Shown: positions 10,243-22,803 of the stretch, piece by piece
Layout of the letters: the number at the start of each line of letters is the position of its first letter
How positions within the stretch are numbered: the first letter of the stretch is position 1
DNA from: Kappaphycus alvarezii
Lineage: Eukaryota > Rhodophyta > Florideophyceae > Gigartinales > Solieriaceae
DNA length: 64,000 nucleotides
Assembly (NCBI GenBank): GCA_002205965.3
Contig: NADL03000608.1
Span: 434,001 to 498,000, forward strand
Reading direction: 5' to 3'
Notes under the pieces: generated by a model
What the model saw: the letters and a program-made list of their open reading frames with translations, nothing else
What the model was told of the DNA's origin: nothing
The model's database searches: none
Position numbers and translations under genes: made by a program

Positions 10243-11700
10243 CTATGCTCGAGTAGGACAAGGGCCATAAATCTGGGAGAACATTTCCCGCTGCTTCCGG
10301 TCGAAGCTGACAGCCATAGCTTTAGATAGGTTTGGGGAGAGCGTTCGCAACAGATAGATGAACTTACAGGCACTAGAACAGAATCGATGGAGGTGGCAGG
10401 CCAGCTGCGCGTCATCGAGATCCCAAAGTCGAGAGAAGACGCGAGCAATGCCCTTTGACGTGATTCGAAGAACTCCGTGACGTAGGTAATAGAGCCGATG
10501 GACGAGTCGGGAACAGTAAATCTCCCAAAGTTGGAGAAAGGGCAAAGCAGAGGAAGGTCAGGGAGATTAGCGGAACGTGCGGAGACGTGTGTTCTGGAGA
10601 GGTTTAAGGTGAAACCGATCTCTGCCCCATTCTCTAGGAGAAAACAGAGTGCATCAGAAGCAGAGCCTCCGGAGACAAATATGTTCTCATCATCAGAATA
10701 CAAGGAATTCAAGGGGGGGCTGTACCGCTCCTGGAAAGACAGAAGAAGAGGGTAGAGGGCAATTGAAAAGAGTAGGTTCAAGTCTATCTAGAGATTGTAA
10801 AGTGACCGAAGGAGAGGTTAGAGATCCCTCCGTAGCACCAGTGGACCCAGCGAGCGATGCCGGGTGCACGCTGAATGACTTATCAAGGATGAGTTGACGC
10901 GAGATGCTGTTGAAGGCGTTACGGGCGTCTATTTGCAAAAGGACATGATGGGAAAATTCAGGACGGGACATGAGGCGTCGAGTCGCATGAAAGATTGCAT
11001 CAGTGCCGTTCCCTACACCGACCCCAAGCTGGTGATGAAGGAGGTAAGATGAAAGCTGGCGGGAGGCCTTGTATGCGAGGACACGAGCAATCAGGCGACG
11101 GAGCAGTAAGCCAACGACGTTATGGCGAATGCCGTTGGGCTTTCGGAGGCCGGTTAGTCGGCCACTACAGAAGAAGGGCGCCATGAATCCGACAGGACCC
11201 ATCACAGCACATGTTCAAGAACTTTGTGAGCATGTGCAAGCAGTCGTGCTGAGGATGAAGGCCACCCGCTGGTTAGAGTAGAACCCGTAGCAACCCTGGG
11301 GAGAGGCTGTCTGCGCCTTGCGCTGTCGAGGAGTCCGGACTGTATATCGCTCGAAGAATATCCAGAACGTAGAAGGTCATAGCAGAAGGGAGACGAAGGC
11401 GTGGCTGGGGATAACAGGGGACGGGCTCGAAGGATGGAGAGATTAAAGGGCACTGAAGTTGTCTGCGGTTAGAGGGACGGGGGTAGCTGTCTGCAATAGG
11501 GCGGCAGTGGCCCGGAAAGGGCTACCGCGATAGAGGAAGCACCAGCAGCTTTGCAGGGGGCTATGAGGGGGCGGCAGATGGTGAGGGTCGGAGGGCGAGT
11601 CGAGAAAAATGGAGAGGGCCTCATGGAAAAGTTCATCGAAAAATCCATCTTCTGCCATTCAAATACGTTTGCAGAGGCTTGAGTATGTTTCAAGGCGACA
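10243..11700 (-). pseudogene. LINE-type non-LTR reverse transcriptase relic
   Basis: Minus-strand frames give RT blocks in order. A KPNGIRHNVVGLLLRRLIAR block lies at about 11,120, then LGVGVGNGTDAIFHATRRL, then LLQIDARNAFNSISR near 10,910, then a WVHWCYGG stretch in another frame, then LLFSIALYPLL, then YSDDENIFVSGG near 10,680 as the active-site box. The expected QQGDP motif between the Tyr-Gly block and LLFS is missing and the frame changes there, so a small deletion is likely. Further RT-thumb-like sequence reaches 10,260, where the copia A insertion abuts. This belongs to the same family as 60,540-62,095. It is not intact. Confidence 0.75.
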
Positions 11701-13470
11701 AAGGCGTGGAATTGTGTGCTTGCAACGACTGAAGACGAGTTTTGGAATGAAGAGGAGCTCTAGAAAAACACGATCGCGTTGGTTTCTGGAGTTTGCGGAT
11801 ATGACACGATGAATGGCACCATAATAAATGTCATCAGCGGCAGCCCGTACAGGGCAGAGTTTATAGCGGAGAACGGGAATAGAAGAAGAAAAAATATTTG
11901 AAAACGTGAGAGCAGGGGAACAGGAGGGAGGAGCGGGGTCAGAGGCGGAGCCTGGAGCGGCAGCCTCGATTGAAATAATATTATTAGACTCCATTTTGTT
12001 TATCGTACATATTGACGGAACCTTCAGAAGCTGAAATATGCTCGAGCACCCCAAAGGAGTTTGAGTGTGAAGAAGTGATGCGGGAAGAGGGTGGTGCAGG
12101 CCCGCTTACCGGGGCATAAGGGGAGAATAAGAGGCGTGAACGAGGTTCCAACCGTCGGACGTCGAAATTTGAGGATGACGAATCTCAGCATGTGGAGAAC
12201 GGCGACGCTTGAGGAACGATTGAAGAGAAGGGGCCGTTGGTAGTGCAGGCGCCGATGAGACATCAATCACCGTAGAGAGGTTGGAGATAATGGCGGCATC
12301 GGTCTTGTGGAGGGACTAGGCAAAGGCAGGAGCCGGGAACTAAGTTCAGGAACAATCTTCGAGGCGAGAATTATAGGCACGAAGACCGGGCCAAAGGGAC
12401 TGCGGTTCGTCGGTGAAAACGTCGATGGAGATGTTGATAGTTTCCGAAAAGGACAGATCAGGGGGAAAAAGTTGTCGGACGGCCAAGGGAGGTCCTGGAA
12501 AGCGGTGCATGCAGGCCAAAGGGAATCAAGGTCTCGATCAGTTGCGTAGACGTAGAATCTCGAAGGATTGGTGGAAGTGATGATGGATCAGGATCCTAGA
12601 ATCCCCCGGTGGCGAGCGCCCGGCGGAACTGGGATGGATCACGGAAGGCAAGTCTGGATGGGACAGTAACGCAAAAGAAGCGCGGAGTTTTCACCGAAAG
12701 GCCTCGGGCCGCACGACAAGTGGAACCCCCAAATGTCCTGGAAAGCCGGTATCTGCGAGCGGCGAGTGTGTAGTGAGGCCAGCTTGGCCCAGAATCGGAA
12801 TTTTTGTGGTCAGCGGCGGGACAGCGGGGATCTATACGGCCTGAAGTTACGGGCGTGGGGTAGTCTGATACGGAGGTGCAGAAGATGAATCGGAAGCGAG
12901 CGAAGGGGCGCTTGCAGCAAACGAGGAGAGAATGGAAAGCATAGCGCGGAACTGGGTGCTGTTCTAAAGAGAAGGAAGGAGGGCCTGAATGGTGGGAGAC
13001 CGGACGCGTCCGAAATAAAGGAGCCCGAGTCTGCGGAGCTGAGTTAACGGAGTCTCCCAGAATGGAGACGGATCTCACCAGGAAGTCGAGCGCTGCGTGG
13101 GTCAATGCAACCGAGCAATATTGAAACTGGGAGGAGGCAAGTTTGGGAGGTATGATGGGAAGGGCCGAGCATCGAAGCATAGCCAATGAAATAGCGTGTG
13201 GGAGATTTCAAAATCGAGGTCAGCCAATGGGGGAGCAGGAGGTAGATCACAAGTCCCGGAGGACATCGCGCACGATGGCGGTAGGGGAAGGAGTGTGAGA
13301 GCAGGGCGAACGGAGACGGAGGATCCTGGAAAGGTACGGATCTGGGGAAGTGCGCGCAGCGGAGTTACTGCGCGGGAACGTGAAGGGCGTGAGAGAGAGG
13401 AAATAGAGCGTCGAGAAGAGGAAACCAGGAGAGTTTTACGTCAACATCAGGAAAGGCCAATGTATCAATG
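11701..13470 (-). other. Possible 5' part of the LINE relic, unassigned
   Basis: Several medium minus-strand frames (for example 12,596-13,186, 196 residues) are Ser/Arg/Pro-rich with no recognised motif. Position and strand would suit the N-terminal region of the LINE at 10,243-11,700. On the plus strand near 13,370-13,470 an Arg/Glu-rich frame is probably compositional. No domain evidence, so this is tentative. Confidence 0.25.
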
Positions 13471-14173
13471 AGGTAAAGGCCATTCCTTACCAACCTATCA
13501 GAAAAAATTCAGAAAACACACATTTCCAAGTATTTTATGTTACATTTGGATGAGGGTCTCGCGCATTGCGTGCTACTTGTAAAGCTCTGCGAGAAGGGCA
13601 AGTTAAATAGTCGCGCAAATGGCGGCGCCAAGAGTTCTCATAAGAGCTCGTCTATGGAATTTCTCCGAGGCGTACACAGGATTGTAGGTTGGGGGTGATA
13701 CTGTGTTGCGCGTACATCTCCCAAGCCGCGATAGAAGGATAATCCATGGATTTTGTTGTGATCAACTGAGGTGCGGTGAACATTTATTTGCCTCCTGACT
13801 AAAAGCCGCGTGAAGAGCCAAGTGACCAATTTTGACCATCCAGTTAGTTCATAACTTAGTAGTCGGTCAATGAGTGTAGACTCCAGAATCATTAGAGTCG
13901 TAGCGGACGCAGCTGATTGCCAACCGATGCCATGGGGGTTCAGTTGCTGATAAACAAGGAGGGTTCGCTATATTTTCCTCCCGTAAGCGTGGAAAACAGG
14001 GTTCTTTATAGGCTAGAATTGTTCTGATATAATTTACGCATTTGTCAGTAGATGAACGCGAACGTATGGGCATGTGGTATAAGTGCCCGCTTCTACAGTA
14101 CACCATAAACCCGTACTGAATTCCAGTTAATTTGAAGCTTGATATTTGTCAGATGAAGTTTTCAGAGGCAATT
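13471..14173. other. Intergenic, no supported gene
   Basis: AT-richer sequence with only short ORFs. No repeats or RNA genes recognised. Confidence 0.4.
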
Positions 14174-14175
14174 TA

Positions 14176-15792
14176 CAGTGTGCGAAAAATGAACTTGTGC
14201 GAACGCCCAAAACCAAGAACCCCACTCCAGACCATTGAAAATTTATTAGAAAAATAAAAGTCTGAATTCAGCTGAAAATGTATAGTAAAATCACAGCTAA
14301 TATTTTATAAAATTAATAGACTTGCTCGGAGCAGGCGTAGGAGGAAAAATTTAAACTCAGCAGCAACGAAATTACAAACAGTACAAGAAAAAAACTTTCA
14401 CTTTACACACTTTTCAGTACTTTGTAGCGCCCCCTTTCGCATCAATCACCGTTAACATGCTCCTTGGAAGGCTATGGTAGAGCTTCAAAATGTAGCTGCT
14501 ATCAATTGTAGCCCATGCATACTCAATCACAGCCTTTAATTTTGCCACACTGCCAAAAGACTTTCCGCGCACATAAATGCGACAAGCCAGCAAGCCCCAG
14601 GCATTTTCAATAATATTCAGGTCTGGGGACTTTTCTGGCCACTGTAGAACCCTAAAGCCGCGCGTAGATAAAAAATAATGCGTATCCTGTGACCTGTGAA
14701 TGCTCGCGCCATCCTGCTGAAAAGTCCAGGTCGTAGTCTCTCCGAACATTTCGGCCGCCCATGAAAAAAAAAAAGAATCCAAAGTCGTGCAGAGCTTAGT
14801 GTAGTCCTGCTTACCTGAAATAAAGACCAGCGGTGAAGTTTCATAAAAGCTAATCACGGCCCAAATCATGGCAGACCCCCCCTTTTGGCGAGTCTGAAAA
14901 CGATGCGGCTCTTTCCTTAGATAATTCCAGTACATTGGTGGTAACTTTATGGCATCAGTAAGTCAGTAACATTGCAAATCCATATGGCCCATCGAGGTTA
15001 AACATCTCCTAATCTGAAAAAACCACACGAGTCCAAAAAAAATCACCCTTAGAAATAAATCAACGAGCCCACTGTAGTCTTCTGTTTTTGTGCTCATTAG
15101 TCATCGCAGGGACCCGGTTTACTCGACGGTAGCGGAAATGCGGCGAGCTTGGTAGTAGCTGCTGCACACGGCGGACAGTAATTTAGTTTTAGAGCCGCTT
15201 TGATCTGCGATGCAGTTGATTTACCCATTGAAGCCATTCGGAATATTTGGCAACGGTCGAATTCTGAAATCTTCTTTGCATTCTTGGGCGTTTCCGTTCT
15301 GCGCCGGTGAGTGCGCTTCATTAAAAAGTTCTGAGCGGTTCCCGCATTACGCCCTAGAGTCTCCGCGATAGCCTTCACAGGGATTTGTTCCCTATCGCCA
15401 CGATCTGCCCCTTCTCGAAGTCTGTAAGGTACTTTCCTTTCGGCATTTTGGGGCTGACCTTGTTCTGCAGTGATCTACTCTAGAGGCTACTACAAGATTG
15501 GCTGTTGTCTAAATAGGATTTGAAGTCTATATCTGTTTGCTTCCGCGGGAGTTGATGTTGGTTTTCCCAGGATTAGCTTTTTGTATCATTTGTAGTTTCG
15601 TTTAATTTAGTAGGGGTTCTCTAGTTTTTTTAGTTTGGTGCAAACAGGCGGTCTAGTTTGTTTCTTACTGACCAACTGCATCTTGAAGGAATGCAGAGGG
15701 AATATAATGGTGGTAGTTGTGAAGGAATTGAGTCATTTGATGGCACTGTTCATGAAAAAGTGACTCAACACAAAATCATTTTTCGCACACTG
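14176..15792 (-). mobile_element. Tc1/mariner DNA transposon 1
   Basis: A 1617-bp element flanked by TA dinucleotides (14174-14175 and 15793-15794). The ends are inverted copies beginning CAGTGTGCGAAAAATGA; the next few bases (xxTTGTG) also match, giving about 24 bp with two mismatches. It encodes one minus-strand transposase relic. TA target duplication and CAGT termini are typical of the superfamily. Confidence 0.9.
14414..15446 (-). pseudogene. Tc1/mariner transposase, disrupted
   Basis: Read from an ATG at 15,446 (MPKGKYLTDFEKGQIVA), the N-terminal helix-turn-helix half ends in a frameshift near 15,380 and continues at 15,378-15,097 (HTH: MGKSTASQIKAALKL). The catalytic half shows the VVFSD box near 15,020, with an in-frame TAG directly after the first Asp, before EMFNLDGP. 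The second block FQQDGASIHR lies at about 14,720 and the third SPDLNIIENAWG near 14,620. A C-terminal frame runs to 14,414. The catalytic acidic residues appear preserved, so inactivation rests on a few point lesions: a copy not long dead. It would have cut and pasted the element at TA sites. Confidence 0.85.
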
Positions 15793-18024
15793 TAGTATTA
15801 TCGAACCTACAACTCAACTCAACCCTAGTATTGAGCGAATCAGCAATTGCATATTATTTTTAACAGGGAGGAAAATTGGGTGTTTTAATAATTGAAATAT
15901 AGTTATCCTATGTTCCAAAGCGCGTCAAGTGATTGGTACGAGTGGTCGGCGTGGGGGGAACCAAGAACGGAATTAATCCGGTTCTAAGTCGCTAGAGAAG
16001 GCTGGCGTTTATGACTGTACCTTTTGTTTACTCTTCAAAACGATACTTTACGTACGCACAAATAAATAAAACCCTGCAAACACGTGTACATGGCCACCTC
16101 TCCTTCAGGCCCCCTACCTCACTTCTCCCCCTAATCTGATCTCAACCCTACAAATCAAACTCGTCACACTTCCCCACAATACCCGTCCAAACGAAAGGCG
16201 CGCCACGCAAAAAACCCTGATTGAAACGATGAACGCGAAGAGTACGTCATCCCCAAACAACGTCGATACTGGAACGATGCAGAGCACCATGCCCACCGAC
16301 CTCTACGTCATCTGGTACCTGCATGACTATCCCCAACCCTAAACCACCCTCGCGCGGCACGGCCGCAAATGGACGTAAATGGAACTCAATCAAGCATATA
16401 TCAGCCTCCAAGACCCCTGTCCAATTTCGGCCAGCGATTTTCCGTCTCGAGCGACAACGAGAATGCCACCGTGCCGCCAACCGCGCCGCCACCACCACCT
16501 CATTCGCCGTCCCCTATCCCACGTCATCATGTACGACACCGCCCCTGTCTCACCCCGACCCACCGCACATGACCTTTACTACCATACCATGGTCCCATGA
16601 CACACGCACTCATGTCTATATTACAACCACCACCACAACACTAACACTTGATTCTCCTATGCCACCCTAAAGCAGATCGGTAGCTGGGGTGCTGCAAAGG
16701 ATAGCGGAACTTGGATTGTGAGTGGGTTGATGGCGGGATCCTTTCCCGAAACCAAGCAACCTGGCTCCTTTTATACGCATTTCTAGACAGCAGCAGACCT
16801 ATATTAGGTTTGACTACACAGTACTGGAACAATCTAAACAACAATAGACACTCTAAGCTGAAGTAGACTAAATGCCATAACGGCTACTGTAGACGTCTCT
16901 AGAAAAACCAATGACATAGTAGAAATCTCTAGAACATAGAAATGTCACGGCAATGCATAAATCGTGTCACAGCAATGCATAAATCATGCCAGTGTGGCGA
17001 CCACACATGACAGTACACGACGCTTCTTGTCGTGTATTGTACACACCCTCCTTCCACCCCCATTCCGCCCACACTAACCCCTTGCACGCGCTCAGATTGG
17101 CTTCGAATGCACCAACAGCATTACCAGTGGTACTATCTCCCACCCTCGCACAAATAACAACTGCTGTACCCGCCAACGACTCCACTGCTCTCGCTGCCCA
17201 TACCGAAATCTACATCCCTCCTGTTTCCACACCGGCCGCCCTCACATCACCTGGTACTACCACGTAAAGGCCTGCCCTCTAAATGCCACCCGTCAAGTCC
17301 CACTGATGCTCTTGAATTTTTAGTCCGCTGACCTTGCGCTCCCCGTCCTTGCCTAAAGATTGTAACGCGCGGCTTCAAGCGAGACAAAGCCACCCGAACC
17401 ATTCCTCCCCGTATCCCCACACCTACCCCACACCTACATAACTTGCCTGATCGCTCCCCACTCTCCCAAGTCACGGCCGCAAACAGAGTTCCATGAAGCT
17501 AATTTTAGCCTCAAAAACCACTGAACAGATTCTGCTCACGCTAATCTCGTGTTGGGTGTCCAAACCATCAATAAATGCAGTATACGCATTTATTACCAGA
17601 AAAAAATTTAGACCTCTTAGCTTGATAATGTGCCTCAAATTATCGACAGCCGAGCATAGGGATAGGGGCTACCGAAACCCCTTCCATACCCTACAGCTGC
17701 AGCTACGGCTCCAGAAAAATATTGCCACCAAACAATGAACGAATTAATCGATATGACAGACCTAGAGTTTCAGGCATTAAAAAGTTATCGAATGAAAAAG
17801 TTCGTCAAGCGTCCAAACTGTTGACGGAGTTCTAGAGGGTAATGAATCTCAAAGGTCTCGAGGAGCTAGATGAAAACACTTCAAATATTGTTGTTACTTT
17901 GCTACATCGTTACGAGGGCATGGGTGAGGGCAACGAAAGTTGCATAAAAAAGAAGATGGTGCCCTAGGAATTATTGCTAGCTTGAGGTGAGTCTACCGAT
18001 TAACTGGACACCGCAGTAAATAGG
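15793..18024. other. Intergenic, weak ORFs only
   Basis: The 16,320-16,670 region has overlapping plus-strand frames rich in Pro, Thr and Ser, and 16,986-17,267 encodes a 93-residue frame, but neither has domains. Base runs and composition suggest decayed sequence. Adjacent partial repeats of AATGCATAAATC-like sequence occur at 16,950-16,990. No RNA gene recognised. Confidence 0.35.
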
Positions 18025-18943
18025 ATGTTGGAAGACAAACGTACGGCACGATGCTGGTTTCAGAGAACCCCCTCGACAATAAACTTGAAATTGACTCATT
18101 CAGGCTGTCACACAAGAAGCATCTCGTTGAAATCGGGGCGACTACGAAGCATGCTGCCCTTATTCCTATTTCCTACATTGTTGATCACGCGCATCAATTT
18201 TGGTTGCCACAAAACAATTTTGATATCCGAGATGGCGAGTTACATGCTCTACTTTTGGTTGGAATAAACTGTGGGCCGCGCTATGTTTAAATTAACGAGA
18301 TAAAACTGGAAGCTTTTACATACAACAAACATCAAGTTTCCTTTAGAGTCGTAGAAAGCACTAAACATAATTTGAATGGAATCAATTACAGACTGTAAGC
18401 CTGGCCTGGTGCCCACTTTTCTGATATTGCAGTCATGGGCCCATTTTGGCAGTATTAGACTGGCTTGAGGTGCGAGGAGATATAGATGGTTAAATTTTCT
18501 GTGATGTTTATGGTAGCGGCGAATCCCGTCAGAGATTCCGGCATTCAGACTCTTGGCCAGCGGAGAAGTTTAAAAGATTCTTTCAGGCCAGACTGATTGC
18601 GCATGGAATGTCTCCTGTGGAAGCGAAGGAGTGCGCAGTACACAGTTTGAAGCGAATGTGTGTGCAACTCTGACGCACGCTGGGCATGACAGATAGGTGT
18701 ATAATGGAACGGATTAAGACGGAGGGGTCGTATTATTTTTTTCAGTACTCCGAAAATTTCAACATGTTCCAGCCTCCGCGCCCACCCTCCATGTCTATTG
18801 AAGAGTCAATTGAGCACTATGTTAATGAGACTAACGTTCAGAGGGTGGACAGTGTCGGTGAGGCCTCCTATGCTGAAATTGTGGATTGGCACTTGAGTAT
18901 CGAGGAAGGAGAAGTTTGGAGTGTGGTTTGCTGTGTTAAATGA
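18025..18943 (+). pseudogene. Tyrosine recombinase pseudogene (Crypton- or DIRS-type)
   Basis: Two frames together resemble the catalytic domain of a tyrosine recombinase. The first frame (18,051-18,290) ends in DGELHALLLVGINCGPRYV, a good match to the box I pattern in which the Arg of GPR is catalytic. It continues past a TAA with INEIKLEAFTYN and further stops. After a frame change, AEKFKRFFQARLIAHG and HSLKRMCVQL supply the H-x-x-R box; about 35 residues later the tract SYYFFQYSEN offers the nucleophilic Tyr. The frame stays open to a stop at 18,943. The N-terminal DNA-binding half is not recognised. Crypton and DIRS recombinases share this layout, so I cannot separate them. Not functional as read. 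Confidence 0.55.
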
Positions 18944-19229
18944 TACAAGCAACTTGGAGAGAGTCTCTACTGCCTAAAGATGTCCCAATGCACAAGCATA
19001 GACAGCGTCATTAATTTTATTTATAGAAAGCTCCGAAAGCAAGCCACTGAATTTGCTAGGAACATGTGCTATGATGCGGGTGTCTGTCATAAACTTTTGT
19101 TCGACTAGAGTCTGATACTGTGACGCAGGAATGTTTTCTGGTGTTTCTGGGCAACAGTCTCCCGGGACTGGGATCTGTGTAGGAATGTCTCCGGAGACCA
19201 TACGAGGAGATCTTTCCGGCTAACGCCCT

Positions 19230-19400
19230 CGACCTGCACCGAAAGTCTACAAAATCTTAAACAAGGTAGTCGCAGAGTCCGTTGGCAAGAGAGCTTGAAA
19301 GAAACTAATTTCGGATTATTGGGTGTAACCGAAAGTGATGGAAACCCTTGGCGATATCGAACGAGAACATTAGATCGGCTTGTTTGAGAATGCACCAATT
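19230..19400 (-). pseudogene. DIRS/Ngaro-like reverse transcriptase fragment
   Basis: The minus-strand translation contains FSFDIAKGFHHFRLHP, matching the FSFDIAKGYHHF block of the DIRS-like element at 47.3-50.6 kb (minus strand near 49,040). Nucleotide similarity is visible over about 120 bases around the shared TTGGCGATATCGAA. Only this RT block survives. Confidence 0.6.
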
Positions 19401-19579
19401 GCTACAGATTTAGACCTCAACAAATAGGCTTGCTTAGGAAAATCATTAGCATTTCAAGCGTGTAAAACGTGGCCAATTGCTCCCCTTGCGACCTTGCTGC
19501 TGCTGTCTGCATTGTTATTCGTTGTCTTGTCACTCTCATAAGGTGATAACAGCTCGAAACTGAGTTTGTGTGCTTTTAG

Positions 19580-19631
19580 AGTGATATGTACGAAAAAGGG
19601 AAAAAGTTTTCCCTTTTTCGTACATATCACT
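19580..19631. repeat. Perfect palindrome, 25-bp arms
   Basis: Arms 19,580-19,604 and 19,607-19,631 are exact reverse complements (first arm begins AGTGATATGTACGAAAAAGG) with a 2-base spacer. It would form a long hairpin in single-stranded DNA or RNA. It is not the end of a recognised gene. Confidence 0.9.
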
Positions 19632-21129
19632 GGGAAACCTTTTTCTCTTACAACGCAAAATTATGCACAGGATTGCATTAAAACAAAGACTTCTATGCAA
19701 GTTTATTGTGCTTCCTTTATTCTTCCAAGATAAGAATTTGCCGATCCGGATATCCAAGTTTTAGTCAGCAATACGTTTATTCAGGCCAAAAAAGTATCCA
19801 CTGCTTTATTTATCAGTCTCTTTCCACTCTAGACGGGTTTATCTTTTGTTTACATGAGCTGGAAACAAATAGTAGACATAATATAACTCTTTTACCAAAT
19901 AGGAGCTCTGAAGAACATTTCAGGAAGTCTTCAATCGTTTATTGTCTATAATTATATATATATATGGAAAAATGGCTTGTACCATTATGAGCTCGCTGAT
20001 CATCTGGTTGGATCCAGTTTGAGATGGGGCTATTGCAGCAATTGCTCATCTGCATGCAGAGAGGCTTGTTTTGCAAGGGAACTGGGAAATCGAAATGCCT
20101 TCGAGCCAAGTGTGAAGGAATCTAGTAGTGGAGCCTTGGTAGAGCTCGGGGACCCTCTGGTTGAAGGCTCTTGTGAAGCTAGGGCTTTTTTAACCAAACC
20201 GAATGCGAGGGACTCTAAGAATGAAGGATCGTTAGTCAAGTATAGATTGTGAAGGAAACTTGGGTTTAAGCCTCTTTCTTCTTTTTGATTATTTGCGAAA
20301 TCGTGCATTGGTACTGTACTGTCCGTTACTGATCACAGTACAGACGACATCAGCCGCTTGATACCTTATTGATCGCTCCGATCTCTCCAGAAAGCACTTC
20401 GTACCTCGGGCTCATTTCGGCACATGAGGTGGTGTGGAGGAGGGCAACAAATGCAGCCCACGCATGGGGCCCTAGGGGAAGACTGACGTGGTGACTATTG
20501 CCTTTTGTTTTTCCTGCGCCCACCTAGTGTTTTATCTGTGCTCACCTTGGGTTTATCCTTTATCCCAGACGTTTTCCACCTTTTTCTATCTCTCTCTCTC
20601 GCCTAGCTACGGCTAATCACACACCTTCTCGTGTATCCCTCAAAGCCCACAGGATACCACATTCATACATATTGAGCTTGCAGCAACTCTACCTCGATTG
20701 GGGTTCAACAAAAAACACGATAGGCAATAAATCTCGTGAGAATCTTCACTCCTAGGGCCTTTCCTCTATTCAGCCCGTTATGTAAGACGCAGATGAAATC
20801 TTTATGGCCTTCGAGGCTGGCTAATTAAAGGCTGGTCAATTGAGTGGCTAATTGGCCGTTCGAAAGGACCACTCTACCCTGTCTGCCAATCAATAGAACT
20901 CTGTCAGTTGTCAAGAACCCATATATGCAGCTTTCGCGGCCAACTCTTGGCATCTCCGAGGAGCAAAAAGAGTTCAATACAGCTATGACCTCGTTAAGTG
21001 TTAGAGTGGAATGAAGATATATTTCACAGAGCGTAGCCAGAAAGAAAGAAGTTAATGCATTCTAATGTACAGTATTATTGCGAAAAAGACATTTATGTCT
21101 ATTTATGGGGTTAACGGGGTTTTTATTAT
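19632..21129. other. Intergenic, includes a (TA)n run
   Basis: A TATATATA run lies at about 19,952-19,965. ORFs of about 90 residues at 19,977-20,308 overlap on both strands and lack domains. At 20,410-20,760 the sequence has a TC-run and A-rich ending that could be part of an old LTR, but I found no partner or TSD. Confidence 0.35.
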
Positions 21130-21593
21130 GCCTCGTCCCGCGTACGGACTTTAGTTCAGCCGACATCCTCCTCATGCAAACCACCCGTGACCCTGGAGCT
21201 GGCCTCCCGGACCGGCCCATCGCATGTGACGTCGCCTTGACGTCCCCATTTAAGCAGTCCTCACTCACGAAAGTGACGCAAGTCGCCGGTGGGGCTGTCG
21301 CCCTCACTCACCAACGCAAGGTCCTACACTTACGACATAAGCTGTCAAGGCGTCTGGTGCCCCCCTCCCAGCCCTTCCGCGACCAGGGCTTCCAATTCCA
21401 GCCCCTGGTTTTTGATTCTCTCGGGGCCTCTTCTCCAGAGACTGTGTTATGTATCGAAGAGTTTGTACCCGTGTTTCTAGGAAATCCCACACTTCGGACG
21501 CTACTATCCGCACGCACATCTCTCAGCGTATCAGTTGCGCCTTGTGGTCGTCAGTGGCTATGGCCATCCTGTCGCGGGCCCCACTGTACGTGA
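21130..21593 (+). pseudogene. LINE C-terminal domain relic (plus strand)
   Basis: The frame starting at 21,078 encodes SADILLMQTTRDPG, then IACDVALTSPF, then a Lys-containing helix (HQRKVLHLRHK) and FQFQPLVFDSLGASS. This is the order RPAD/RPD, DV(T/A), K, F-PLV..(S/T)LG(G/A) seen after the RT in this LINE family (compare 21,707-22,423 and 60,550-60,800). The spacing D...D...K suggests the restriction-like endonuclease fold used by REL-type LINEs; that is inference. The piece is 5'-truncated and has no RT attached. Confidence 0.6.
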
Positions 21594-22423
21594 CCGATTT
21601 GGTCCATCCAGGTAGCGCTTAACCGATTAGTCGGTCAGTTAGTGCGCACTCTACATAATGAGTAAATATCTCTGTCAGGGTCAATAGTACAGTAGGTGAG
21701 GTTTAGCTAGAGATTACGGAGACGGCGCATAATTTCGCAGCGACTGATATACTCCGAGAGCGGAATTTCTCTGGAACCAACTTGCTGTGGCATGACGATT
21801 CTACCAAAATTCCTTCCAACTCCTTCCAACAGGCAACTGGCGTTATTCTGGACGAGTCCCGCCGCGTGAAGAGCGAACAGTGTTTGCCGCGTCTCAGCAA
21901 CCGGAACAGCTGCACGTACGGCAATGGCAGTCGCAACCCGGTCGGCGAAGTCCCGAGCAGCCGGGTGCCAGCCCCCCAGTGTGGAGAGTAGAAGGGCAAG
22001 AAAGCGATATCCAGTACCCTTTGCTCTAATTAGTTCAGCAAAGCCAGTGTCCTTGCTAAGGCGGACATGGTTAAGTGGCTTGAGCGGGTATCGCGCAAGG
22101 GAGGGGAGGCGGACGGGAGTCAAGGGATGGATGGCGGTTACGTCGTAATTATCTGTGCCCCCGTTCTCTCCAAGCGCCTTGATGTCCGGGCGAACTGCAT
22201 GGCTGCGTCGTGGGGGCTTGAGGACGGGGGTGCTGGGCGGTTTTGGAGAAGTCTTCGGCAAATCACCATGTTTGCCAGTCATGCCGCCACCCACGGGTGG
22301 ATCCCACAGCGCGTGGTCACCATAGTGATCCGTAAGTGTCGTGCATCCCCCCTTGTGGCATTTCGAAGCAGGAGGGAACAGTGGTACCCGGCAGTAGAAC
22401 TGAAAACACGTTTTGTAATTGCT

Positions 22424-22788
22424 TGTCAGCAACAAATCGGGGAATAGTCTCAGAGGGAAGGAGTGCCGAGACTCGTGAGGATCGGAATAGAAACTGTGGC
22501 CTCCTTACCGCTGCCGGGCGGGAGGCTTTACTCAACTCGAATGACTATATATACGCTTTAAACATCACTCAGTGCTCGCCATTCCTGGCCTTCTATGAGA
22601 CTTTCATCCCAAGGGATCTTGTCCACACACGTCTTCTTCACCACTCTGAACCACAGATTACCTAGCAGTGCTCGATGTCAGCAATGCTAACGAGACTCCT
22701 TTGATTCCGTCTGTTCAGCGGGGCTCACTGTATGATAAGTATCACACATTGGACAACGATGACACGTTGATCCTAGTGTCTCCCAACA
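22424..22788 (-). repeat. 3' LTR of copia B
   Basis: 365 bp, partner of 26,966-27,309. It contains an extra stretch around 22,590-22,640 absent from the other LTR. TATATATACG near 22,545 is a possible promoter element. Confidence 0.93.
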
Positions 22789-22803
22789 TGCCCCCTTCGT
22801 TGT

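Noticed and set aside
18051-18290. A stand-alone 79-residue gene
   Set aside because: Its end matches box I of a tyrosine recombinase and coding-like sequence continues past the stop, so it is part of a pseudogene.
20410-20760. Possible solo LTR
   Set aside because: No TG/CA ends with a matching target duplication and no second copy in the window.
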